Assembly: GCF_014897985.1 (NCBI RefSeq)
Contig: NZ_JABUZA010000043.1
Span: 1-36,341 of the forward strand
Length of the DNA: 36,341 nt
Direction: 5' to 3'
Source: Halomonas colorata
GTDB lineage: Bacteria; Pseudomonadota; Gammaproteobacteria; Pseudomonadales; Halomonadaceae
Shown here: positions 15,031-23,126 of the stretch, piece after piece
Layout of the letters: every line of letters starts with the position of its first letter
Position numbering within the stretch: position 1 is the first letter of the stretch
Notes under the pieces: model-generated
Seen by the model: the letters and a program-made list of their open reading frames with translations, nothing else
Databases searched by the model: none
What the model was told of the DNA's origin: nothing
Made by a program: the position numbers and the translations under genes

Positions 15031-16189
15031 CCAAACTCTCCAAATATTCGACGGCCTCAGTCTCGGTGAGGCCTGTCTTAACGGGCGTGCTCTGCGCATC
15101 ACCCTTAACAATAAGATTAAATCGGCCTGCCTGACCGACCAGGCACACATCGGCCGATGAACGGCGGGCGCACCCCTTGGCGCAGCCGGATATATGAACG
15201 CTATGTCTTTTCACGTCGTGCGCTAATCGTTTAGCAAGCGGCTGGGTAGCAACGCTTGCCTGGGCACAGTAAGGCGCGCCGGGGCAGGCATCCATCAATA
15301 AGCGCGTGTCCCGATTGTCGCTGATAAATCCTTCAACCGGCCCGCTTGCGCCCTTGACCCATAAACGTCGCCACGGCGTTACCCGCACATGGCTCACCGC
15401 CGCAGGCGTTACAGACGCCCGCAATGCAGCAGCGGCTGCGCGGCCAAACGGCAGCCCGTAAACCATGCCCGCTTGATACTTGCCAAGCGCCAACGCCGCG
15501 CCCTGCGTTGCATTCTCAATGGCAGAAGCACTCGCGGGGCGCATTTTAGCAGGTGACCACGCGGGAAGCGGCACTTTATGCCGCTGCATCCGCCCGGCGT
15601 CATTTCCGCCGCTTTCCACAAACCAGTGCGTCAAGCGTATTAAATGCTCAATGGCCGCCTCAATAGAGCCCACCGGTGTACCGCAGGCATGGCCTTCGGC
15701 GCGCACTATCAGCCCGCCGTCGATTGAGCGCTCAACTCGAAAATCAGCGGCGGTATCTCCCAATACCGCTAATTCACCTGTATCAATGGCAATACCGACT
15801 TTGCTGGGCATCGCGGCCAGTTCGCTGCCTCGCAGCTGTAATAAGCAGGCAAGTTGATGCGTGTCATCGCCCGCCTGCCAACTGGGCGCCAGCAGGCACT
15901 GGGGCTGCTGCTCGGTGGCGGGGTCCGCACTGACCAATTCGTGTGCGACCAAAAAATCCATTAGCGGCGGCCATGTGGTTTCCGAGACGCCGCGCAGCTG
16001 AATATTGGCGCGGCTGGTTAACTCAATTAACCCGTTGCCATAGGTTTCTGCGGCATCGCACAGCGCGAGCATCTGCGCTTTGGAAAGCTGGCCGAGCGGT
16101 GGGCGCACGCGCACTAACCAGCCATCGCCGGTTTCCATGGGCTGCCAGGCGCCGGGGCACCAGCCTTTGACCAGCGGACTAGTGCTCAT
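15014..16189 (-). CDS. cobG: Precorrin-3B synthase CobG, 391 aa
   Basis: Oxygen-dependent iron-sulfur monooxygenase that converts precorrin-3A to precorrin-3B; its presence marks the aerobic pathway. It has the nitrite/sulfite reductase-like fold with two ferredoxin-like halves: VKGWCPGAWQPMETGDGWLVRVRPP at the start, LIELTSRANIQLRGV, then DACPGAPYCAQAS (about residue 300) and HISGCAKGCARR (about 335), which hold the four cysteines expected for the 4Fe-4S cluster. Length is slightly short for CobG but all signature blocks are present. It overlaps the cobN stop by four bases (16186-16189) and cobH by 17. Confidence 0.94.
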   Translation of the reverse strand: MSTSPLVKGWCPGAWQPMETGDGWLVRVRPPLGQLSKAQMLALCDAAETYGNGLIELTSRANIQLRGVSETTWPPLMDFLVAHELVSADPATEQQPQCLLAPSWQAGDDTHQLACLLQLRGSELAAMPSKVGIAIDTGELAVLGDTAADFRVERSIDGGLIVRAEGHACGTPVGSIEAAIEHLIRLTHWFVESGGNDAGRMQRHKVPLPAWSPAKMRPASASAIENATQGAALALGKYQAGMVYGLPFGRAAAAALRASVTPAAVSHVRVTPWRRLWVKGASGPVEGFISDNRDTRLLMDACPGAPYCAQASVATQPLAKRLAHDVKRHSVHISGCAKGCARRSSADVCLVGQAGRFNLIVKGDAQSTPVKTGLTETEAVEYLESLGALYV

Positions 16190-19100
16190 AAACTGGCGGT
16201 TTCCCTGGCTTCGTCCATTTCCAGCAGCAGGTCTTTAAGCGCGTCGCCGTGCTCGCCGGGTTCTTGCCACATGCCGCGCTGAGCGGCTTCCAGCAACCGC
16301 TCGGCCATCTCTTCAAGGGCTGCTGGGTTATGCTCACGTAAAAACTGCTGGTTGGCCTCATCCAGCACCAGCGCTTCACTCACCTGGGCGTACTGGTAAT
16401 CCGCCACCAAATCCGTGGTGGCGTCGTAAGCAAACAGGTAGTCGACCGTGGCGGCCATCTCAAACGCGCCCTTGTAGCCGTGTTCGCGCATGGCGTTGAT
16501 CCATTTTGGGTTCAACACGCGCGAGCGAATGACCCGGGCAAGTTCCTCTTTGAGCGTGCGAATTTTGGGCACGGCGGGGTTGGCGTGGTCGGCGTGATAG
16601 ATCTCCGGCGCTTGGCCGGCAAGCGCACGGGTCGCGTTGGCCATGCCGCCCTGAAAGGCGTAGTAGCTGTTGGAGTCGAGAATATCGTGCTCGCGGTTAT
16701 CCTGATTCTGCATCACCGCATCCAGCCCTTTGATCTGCTGCTCAAAGGCGCCGCGCGCGGCGGTGCCGGAATCCGCAAACTGCCCGTAAGCGTAGGCGCC
16801 GGTGCCCAGGTAGGCCTCGGCCAAGTCATCGGCATCGCCCCAGCTACGGTTTTCAATCAGCCGGTTCAGGCCTGCCCCATACTCGCCGGGCTTGCTGCCA
16901 AAAATACGGTAGCTCGCTTCCTGGGCAGCCATTTCGGCACTTAACCCTTGGGCTTCAAGGGCGTGCTGGCGCTCAAGCACGGCTGCGCGAATGGTGTTGC
17001 TATCGCCTGGTTCTGCATAGCTGGCAACCGCTTGCACGGCGGCATCAAACAGGCGAATCACGTTGGGAAAAGCATCGCGAAAAAATCCGGATACGCGCAG
17101 CGTGACATCTACCCGTGGGCGATTAAGCAGCATCGAAGGGATTACTTCAAAATCAATCACCCGCTGAGAACCCAATGACCACTTGGGCCGCACACCCATC
17201 AGCGCAAAGGCCTGGGCGATATCGTCGCCGCCGGTGCGCATGGTGGCGGTCCCCCAAATGGAAAGCCCCAAGCGGCGTGGATAGTCGCCGTGATCCTGCA
17301 GATAGCGTTCGACAAACGCCTGGGCGGACTTTTCACCCAGCGTCCAGGCGGCGGGCGATGGGATCGAGCGGTTATCCACGCTGAAAAAGTTGCGCCCGGT
17401 GGGCAGCGTATCCAACCGCCCCCGGCTCGGCGCACCGCTCGGCCCGGCGGGTACGAAAATTCCCTCAAGCCCATCCAGCAGCGAGCCAATCTCCATCTTT
17501 ACGCCCTGCTGCATGGCGGCCCACAGCTGCTCGCGGGCAAATTTAAGCTGCTCGACCGTGGCGGGATACACCTGGGCAAGCGCGGCCAAATCCCCTTGGG
17601 CCAGCACATAGTCGGCCACCAGCTCTTCACCAAGCAGCTCCAGCCGCTCGCGAGTATCGGCGCCGGTTCGCCAGGCAGTGGTTAGTTTGCCTGCCAGCAC
17701 AGCCGGTTTAGGACCAAGCCAAGGCTCGCTGCCCGCCGCCAGCGGGTCGAAGTCTTCCCCCAGCGCCAGGTCAGCAGCCAGATTGTGCAGCAAGCCACGG
17801 CTTGCCACCGCTTCACCACGCGGCAGCCTTAACAGGGCTACCAGCGTAGCCGCCCGTTTCTCCTCGGGCGGAAGCATGCCCAGTATATGCAGGCCGTGGC
17901 GAATCTGAGCTTCCTTGATATCGCACAAAAAGGTGTCCAGCTCGTTGAGAATTTCGCTGTCACAACTGCTGTTCACTGCGTGGGCAAGCTCCTGGTCGAT
18001 GCCGGTTGCCCGCAGATGCAAAAGTATCTGCTCGCGAATCAGCGCTTCGCGACGCGGGTCCATGTCCAGCGCCTGATAATACTCATCAGTCAGCGCTTCA
18101 AGCTCGGCCATGGGGCCGTAAAGTTCAGCGCGCGCCAGTGGCGGCATCAAGTGATCAATAATCACCGCCTGGCTTCTGCGCTTGGCCTGGGCGCCTTCGC
18201 CGGGGTCATTGACAATAAACGGATAAAAGTGCGGCATCGGCCCGAGCGCGATATCCGGCCAGCATTCGGCGCTTAGCGCGGTGCTTTTACCCGGCAGCCA
18301 CTCAAGATTACCGTGCTTGCCCACATGAATAACCGCCTCGACCTGATAGTGCTCGCGCAGCCAGAGGTAAAACGCCAGGTAGCTATGCGGCGGCGCCAGC
18401 TCCATATCGTGGTAGGACTGGGTCAGGTCATCAATAAAGTCACGCTCCGGCTGAATACCCACAAAGGTTTCGCCCAAGCGGATACCCGAAATCATCAACC
18501 GCCCCTGGCGGCATTTGGGGTCATCTTGCGGCGCGCCCCAGCGGGTCCATATCGTTTTCTGAAGCGCGGCAGGCAGGGTTTGAAACCAGGCCAGATAATC
18601 CTCAACGCTGATACTTTGCCAGCAGGCACGCTGATCCAGACTGTCATGATCGTTAGTAACCGCGCCCTGGAGCAGGCGAATCAGCGCATCGCCGTTTTCC
18701 GGCAATTCGCTTAGCGGATAACCGGCACCTTTCAGGGCATTTAAAATGTGCAGCGTAGAGGCCGGTGTATCCAGCCCCACGCCGTTACCGATACGCCCAT
18801 CGCGGTTGGGGTAGTTGGCCATAATCAGCGCGACGCGCTTTTGGCTATTGGGCGTTTGGCGCAGCGCGCAAAACCGCCGGGCCAGCTTGGCGACAAAGGC
18901 AGCGCGTTCTGGGTGCAGCGTGTGGTGCGTCACCGACAGCTGGGCGCGCGCGTTATAGTGCGCTTCGGCTTTAAACCCAACGGCGCGGGTGATAATCCGC
19001 CCGTCCATTTCGGGTAGCACTACCTGCATGGCAACATCCCGGCTATGCAGGCCTGCGGCCATGCCCTGCCAGTCATCCAAAGTGCTGCTGGCGAGTATCG

Positions 19101-20046
19101 CCTGAAGTACGACGGGCCGCCCGACAAAAAGGCTTTCATGAAGATTACTGCCCAGTTCATCTGCGGCAGTGGCGTCATCGGCGGTACGGTTTACTGAAAA
19201 GCTGGTGGTATTGACCACTAGCATGGCGCCGGTTTGCTCAATGAGGTGATTGGCAAACGCGATGCAGGGGCCTTCTTTTAAAGAGGCCACCGCGACGGCT
19301 AACGGCTCAAGCCCTTCGGCTTTCAGCGCGTCGATCATGCCGTCGAGCACAGCGGTATTCGCACCCTGCAGGTGGCTTCTATAAAATAGCAACAGGCACA
19401 CCGGGCGCTCTGCAATACGCTGATCACGCCACTCGCTTAGGCTGACCGCCTGCTGACCGTTGGCCTGGGGTGCGTAAATCACCGCTGCCGGAATCACTTT
19501 AGGCTCTTGCCACGCATACTCATGCGCCAAGTACTCATGTGTTAGACACTCGTGCGCCAGGCATTCGCTTCCGATAAAGCGCAGCAGCTGCTCGGCGTTG
19601 TCCACACCGCCTTCGCGTAAATAGCGCCACACGCGGTAGGCATCGTCGAAGGCTATGCTTGAGTCTTCAAGCAAAGCATCGTCCGGGGCGTCGCAGCCGG
19701 GCACCAGTATCAGCTGGCGCTCAGGCCTGGCAGCCGCCCAGGCCAGAAGCCGCTCGTAGCCGTACTGCCAATAGCCCTTTCCGCCCAGCAGTGACACCAC
19801 CACCAAGCGGGCTTTTTCCAGCACACGGTCTTCGTAAAGATCAAACGCCGCCGGTTTTACCAGGTTCATCCAGTTCGCCAGCCGCACCGAGGGGTAGTCA
19901 TCGCCCAGGCGATCAACCGCCTGGGCCAACGCCGACAAGTTACTGTCAGCGGCGGACATAATCACAACCTCGGCAGGGCTTTGCTGCAGATCGATGATGC
20001 CTTCATCATCAATAAAGCCCCCCGGTTTGGCGGCGAAAAGATGCAT
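16186..20046 (-). CDS. cobN: Cobaltochelatase large subunit CobN, 1286 aa
   Basis: Large subunit of the ATP-dependent cobaltochelatase that inserts cobalt into hydrogenobyrinic acid a,c-diamide. Length fits the CobN/BchH family. Family blocks include VVSLLGGKGYWQYGYERL near the start, VALIMANYPNRDGRIGNGVGLDTPAS (about 405-430), AVIHVGKHGNLEWLPGK (about 575), the NDPGEGAQAKRR segment, RFNFFSVDNRSIPS-type core (here NFFSVDNRSIPSPAAW), GGDDIAQAFALMGVRP and the C-terminal MREHGYKGAFEMAATVDYLFAYDATT. A three-unit 15-bp repeat sits near residue 165. The start overlaps the cobW stop (TAATG). It needs AAA+ and MIDAS partner subunits, here probably the fused ChlI/ChlD protein encoded upstream, and cobalt perhaps supplied by CobW. 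Confidence 0.97.
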   Translation of the reverse strand: MHLFAAKPGGFIDDEGIIDLQQSPAEVVIMSAADSNLSALAQAVDRLGDDYPSVRLANWMNLVKPAAFDLYEDRVLEKARLVVVSLLGGKGYWQYGYERLLAWAAARPERQLILVPGCDAPDDALLEDSSIAFDDAYRVWRYLREGGVDNAEQLLRFIGSECLAHECLTHEYLAHEYAWQEPKVIPAAVIYAPQANGQQAVSLSEWRDQRIAERPVCLLLFYRSHLQGANTAVLDGMIDALKAEGLEPLAVAVASLKEGPCIAFANHLIEQTGAMLVVNTTSFSVNRTADDATAADELGSNLHESLFVGRPVVLQAILASSTLDDWQGMAAGLHSRDVAMQVVLPEMDGRIITRAVGFKAEAHYNARAQLSVTHHTLHPERAAFVAKLARRFCALRQTPNSQKRVALIMANYPNRDGRIGNGVGLDTPASTLHILNALKGAGYPLSELPENGDALIRLLQGAVTNDHDSLDQRACWQSISVEDYLAWFQTLPAALQKTIWTRWGAPQDDPKCRQGRLMISGIRLGETFVGIQPERDFIDDLTQSYHDMELAPPHSYLAFYLWLREHYQVEAVIHVGKHGNLEWLPGKSTALSAECWPDIALGPMPHFYPFIVNDPGEGAQAKRRSQAVIIDHLMPPLARAELYGPMAELEALTDEYYQALDMDPRREALIREQILLHLRATGIDQELAHAVNSSCDSEILNELDTFLCDIKEAQIRHGLHILGMLPPEEKRAATLVALLRLPRGEAVASRGLLHNLAADLALGEDFDPLAAGSEPWLGPKPAVLAGKLTTAWRTGADTRERLELLGEELVADYVLAQGDLAALAQVYPATVEQLKFAREQLWAAMQQGVKMEIGSLLDGLEGIFVPAGPSGAPSRGRLDTLPTGRNFFSVDNRSIPSPAAWTLGEKSAQAFVERYLQDHGDYPRRLGLSIWGTATMRTGGDDIAQAFALMGVRPKWSLGSQRVIDFEVIPSMLLNRPRVDVTLRVSGFFRDAFPNVIRLFDAAVQAVASYAEPGDSNTIRAAVLERQHALEAQGLSAEMAAQEASYRIFGSKPGEYGAGLNRLIENRSWGDADDLAEAYLGTGAYAYGQFADSGTAARGAFEQQIKGLDAVMQNQDNREHDILDSNSYYAFQGGMANATRALAGQAPEIYHADHANPAVPKIRTLKEELARVIRSRVLNPKWINAMREHGYKGAFEMAATVDYLFAYDATTDLVADYQYAQVSEALVLDEANQQFLREHNPAALEEMAERLLEAAQRGMWQEPGEHGDALKDLLLEMDEARETASL
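19517..19561 (-). repeat. Three imperfect 15-bp repeats inside cobN
   Basis: Three in-frame units (19517-19531, 19532-19546, 19547-19561) encode the repeated pentapeptide pattern C/Y-L-A/T-H-E, read CLAHECLTHEYLAHE, around residues 162-177 of CobN. They lie in an apparently variable N-terminal region and add alternating His, Glu and Cys. Confidence 0.85.
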
Positions 20047-21158
20047 TAGGCGCTTACCGACGTCTCAGCGCTGGCCAGCGCCTTATGAATTTCATCGCTG
20101 TTCAGCGTTTTGCCGATAATCACCAGCTGGGTTTGGCGCGCCTCGTCCTGGCGCCACAAACGGTCAAAATAACCGTCCAGGCGCTCGCCAACGGCCTGAA
20201 TAACTCGGCGCATGGGCTTACCGGGAATGGCCGCAAAGCCCTTGGCGCGATAGATCTCTTGGGTTTTCAGCAGATGTTGAAGCCTGGCCGCCAGCTCATC
20301 GCCATCGACTTCGCCCAGCGTAATCACGCAGGAATCAAAGTTATCGTGGGCGTGATCGTGGTGGGCGCCTTCGGCATGGTGCTTGTCGTGATGGTTGGTA
20401 ATCTTGTCGATATGCTCTTCACTGGCCGCACCAATGCCCATCAGGGCTTCCAGCTGGGCCGTGTCAGTCGCTAGCGTTTGATCGATAAACAGCGTTTTGA
20501 CCGATGCGGGCACCCGCGCCTGTACCAGCGCTTCAACCCGGGCTTTTTCGTCGGCGTTCAGCAGGTCGGTTTTACTGACCAGCACTAAATCCGCCGCGCT
20601 TAGCTGGTCATCCAGCAGTTCGCGCAGGCTGGGGTCGTGGTCCAGGCTGTCATCGGCCAGCCGCTGGGCGGCAACCTTTTCTTCGTCGTTGGCAAACCGG
20701 CCAGCGGCTACGGCAGGCCCGTCGATCACGGTGATAATGGCATCCACGGTGCAGTGCTGGCGGACTTCCGGCCAGTTAAACGCCTGTACCAGCGGCTTGG
20801 GCAAGGCCAGCCCGCTGGTTTCGATCAGGATGTGGTCGATATCATCACGCCGCGCCACCAGCTTTTTCATCACCGGCAAAAACTCTTCTTCTACCGTGCA
20901 GCAGATGCAGCCATTGGCCAGCTCGTAAATACTGCCGTCTTCACCGGCGTCGACTTGCTCGCCCTCTTCAGCTCCGTCTTCACAACCTAGCGCACAGCTA
21001 CGCAGCAGGCTTGAGTCGATATCCTGCTCGCCAAACTCATTGACGATCACGGCAATCCGCTTGCCGGTAATCTGGCGCAGAATATTGGCCAGCAACGTGG
21101 TCTTGCCGCTACCTAGAAAGCCGGTCACAACCGTGGCGGGAATTTTATTTAACTGCAT
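20046..21158 (-). CDS. cobW: CobW-type GTP-dependent metallochaperone, 370 aa
   Basis: G3E-family GTPase; CobW proteins bind metal and GTP and are thought to deliver Co(II) to the CobN chelatase. Walker A is GFLGSGKTT (residues 13-21); the metal-binding motif GCICC is at 83-87, preceded by an acidic insertion; ETSGLALPKPL and SKTDLL follow. A histidine-rich linker (about 250-272: HHDKHHAEGAHHDHAH) joins the C-terminal CobW domain ending in VIIGKTLNSDEI. ATG 21158 is chosen for the family start and AGGA eight bases upstream; an in-frame ATG at 21215 lies inside cobB. It overlaps cobB by 14 bases and cobN by one. Confidence 0.96.
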   Translation of the reverse strand: MQLNKIPATVVTGFLGSGKTTLLANILRQITGKRIAVIVNEFGEQDIDSSLLRSCALGCEDGAEEGEQVDAGEDGSIYELANGCICCTVEEEFLPVMKKLVARRDDIDHILIETSGLALPKPLVQAFNWPEVRQHCTVDAIITVIDGPAVAAGRFANDEEKVAAQRLADDSLDHDPSLRELLDDQLSAADLVLVSKTDLLNADEKARVEALVQARVPASVKTLFIDQTLATDTAQLEALMGIGAASEEHIDKITNHHDKHHAEGAHHDHAHDNFDSCVITLGEVDGDELAARLQHLLKTQEIYRAKGFAAIPGKPMRRVIQAVGERLDGYFDRLWRQDEARQTQLVIIGKTLNSDEIHKALASAETSVSA

Positions 21159-22533
21159 GTGAGGATTCCTTAATGTGGGGGCTTGCGGCCGTGGCTTGCG
21201 CTGAATCGTTGCCAAAACCGTGGCTAAACAGACGCGCCACTGCGGCAGGATTATTCGGAAAAAAAAGATGTAAGTACGTCGCCGTTAAGCGACCGGCACG
21301 GTAGATCGGCTCGCCGGGCGCTGGGTGGCGCTGGCGGCGCCCGTAAGCAATCGGTTCAGGCGTTTGCTCGGCCATTGAGCGATGGTGGGCATGGCCGCGA
21401 ACCGGCCCTTCGGGTAGCTCGGCGGTCTGCATGCCTTGGCAGCCGCGACGCCCGCGCATGGCACCGTGCCCCGGCAGTAAGCCGAGCATGGGGTGAGTGT
21501 TCTCAGCATAGTCGGTTAGCGTTTCCAAGCTATACAGCATGCCACCACACTCGGCGAGGATGGGTTTGCCCGCGCTAAAGAAGCCTTTAATGGCATCGCG
21601 CATGGCGGTGTTCGCCGCAAGCGCCTGCGCGTGAAGCTCCGGGTAGCCGCCGGGTAGCCAAAGGGCATCGCACTCAGGCAGTTCGGCATCGCTCAGTGGT
21701 GAGAAAAAGCGCACCTGCGCACCCATCTGCGCCAGCAGGTCCAGGTTGGCCTGATAGATAAAGCTGAACGCCGCATCGCGGGCCACGCCTATCGTCTGCC
21801 CAGCCAGTGCCTGCGGCACAGCAGGAAGCGCCTCAGTAGAAGCACTAAAGCTGACCGGCGAAAGCGTGGCGAGCGCGTCCAGCAGCCCTGCGGCTTCCAG
21901 CGCCTGCGCCGCGGCTTCAAAGCGAATTTCCAGATCGTCGCGAATCTCTTCCGCCTGCACCAGGCCCAGATGACGCTCGGGAAGTGCCAGCTCAGGGTCA
22001 CGCGGTACGGCAGCTAAAAAAGGAATGGCTGCGGGCAGCGCGCCTTCAATCAGCTCACGGTGGCGCTGGGAGCCGCAGTTATTGGCAATCAGCCCAGCAA
22101 TTTGAATATCGTCACGAAAGCCAGCCAGCCCCGTTACCAGCGCAGCGGCGGTTTGGGCCATGCCTTTGACATCCATCACGATGGCCATGGGAATACCGAA
22201 CAGCGCGGCTAAATCGGCACTGGAAGGCTCGCCGTCAAACATTCCCATAGCGCCTTCCACCAGAATCAAATCGGCTTCAACAGCGGCTTCATAAAAGCGT
22301 TGGCGACAGTAGGCTTTGCCTGCCATCCATAAATCAAGCTGATCAACCGGTTGGCCAGAGGCCTGGGCGAGTATTTGCGGGTCCAAGTAGTCCGGTCCGG
22401 TTTTAAATACCCGCACCACTTTGCCCTGGTTGCGCAGCAGCCGCGCAAGCCCCGCGGTTACCGTGGTTTTACCCTGGCCTGAGGCGGGTGCCGAGATAAA
22501 CAGCGCGGGGCAGCTGGCAGAAGGTGTACTCAT
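21145..22533 (-). CDS. cobB: Cobyrinic acid a,c-diamide synthase CobB, 462 aa
   Basis: Glutamine-dependent amidotransferase that amidates the a and c side chains of hydrogenobyrinic acid. The N-terminal ATPase domain starts LFISAPASGQGKTTVTAGLA (P-loop) and continues VFKTGPDYLDPQILAQASG and LILVEGAMGMFDGEPSSADLA. The C-terminal glutaminase domain shows ALWLPGGYPELHAQAL, the nucleophile in ILAECGGMLYSLE (Cys near residue 327) and the triad His in TATYLHLFF (about 422). Complete length. Its ATG overlaps the cobO stop as TGATG and its end overlaps cobW by 14 bases. Confidence 0.97.
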   Translation of the reverse strand: MSTPSASCPALFISAPASGQGKTTVTAGLARLLRNQGKVVRVFKTGPDYLDPQILAQASGQPVDQLDLWMAGKAYCRQRFYEAAVEADLILVEGAMGMFDGEPSSADLAALFGIPMAIVMDVKGMAQTAAALVTGLAGFRDDIQIAGLIANNCGSQRHRELIEGALPAAIPFLAAVPRDPELALPERHLGLVQAEEIRDDLEIRFEAAAQALEAAGLLDALATLSPVSFSASTEALPAVPQALAGQTIGVARDAAFSFIYQANLDLLAQMGAQVRFFSPLSDAELPECDALWLPGGYPELHAQALAANTAMRDAIKGFFSAGKPILAECGGMLYSLETLTDYAENTHPMLGLLPGHGAMRGRRGCQGMQTAELPEGPVRGHAHHRSMAEQTPEPIAYGRRQRHPAPGEPIYRAGRLTATYLHLFFPNNPAAVARLFSHGFGNDSAQATAASPHIKESSHAVK

Positions 22534-23126
22534 CAGTACTCGATCCCCGCCTGAGCTTTGACGCCGCCGCGAAACGCGTGGCGCTCATCCTGCACGGTGC
22601 TGATGGTGTCGGCAATTTCCTGAAGTGGCTGTGCCATGGTGCGCCCGGTAATAATCACATTCTGATGCGCTGGGCGGCGTTTGAGTGCCTCTACCACCGG
22701 CACCGGGTCCAGGTAGCCGTACTTGAACATGTAGCTCATTTCGTCCAGCACGATGATGTTGTAGGCCGGGTCTTCCAACAGGCCCTTGGCGATTTCCCAG
22801 GCAGTTTCGGCGGCTTGAATATCGCGCTCGCGGTCCTGGGTTTCCCAGGTAAAGCCCTGGCCCATGATGTGCCAGTCAAGCCTTGGGTGGTCACGAAAGA
22901 ACAGGTATTCACCGGTTTCGCGCCGCCCTTTAATAAACTGAATGACCGCGCCTTTCTGACCATGCCCCAGCGAGCGCGCCAGCGTACCGAGCGCCGAGCT
23001 GCTTTTACCCTTGCCGTTGCCTTTGAGCAGGATTAATACCCCGCGCTCTTCAGTGGCGCGGCTGATGCGCTCATCGACCACCTCTTTTTTGCGCTGCATG
23101 CGGTTTTGGTGATTGCTATCGCTCAT
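22533..23126 (-). CDS. cobO: Cob(I)yrinic acid a,c-diamide adenosyltransferase CobO, 197 aa
   Basis: Transfers the 5'-deoxyadenosyl group from ATP to the reduced cobalt. It is a CobO/BtuR-type enzyme with P-loop KGNGKGKSSSALGTLAR (about 36-43), then GAVIQFIKGRRETGEY, HIMGQGFTWETQDRERD, the Walker B block IIVLDEMSYMFKYGYLD and NVIITGRTMAQPLQEIADTISTV. ATG 23126 is set by the family start and the ATGA overlap with the chelatase gene; an in-frame extension upstream belongs to that gene. Length matches. Confidence 0.97.
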   Translation of the reverse strand: MSDSNHQNRMQRKKEVVDERISRATEERGVLILLKGNGKGKSSSALGTLARSLGHGQKGAVIQFIKGRRETGEYLFFRDHPRLDWHIMGQGFTWETQDRERDIQAAETAWEIAKGLLEDPAYNIIVLDEMSYMFKYGYLDPVPVVEALKRRPAHQNVIITGRTMAQPLQEIADTISTVQDERHAFRGGVKAQAGIEY

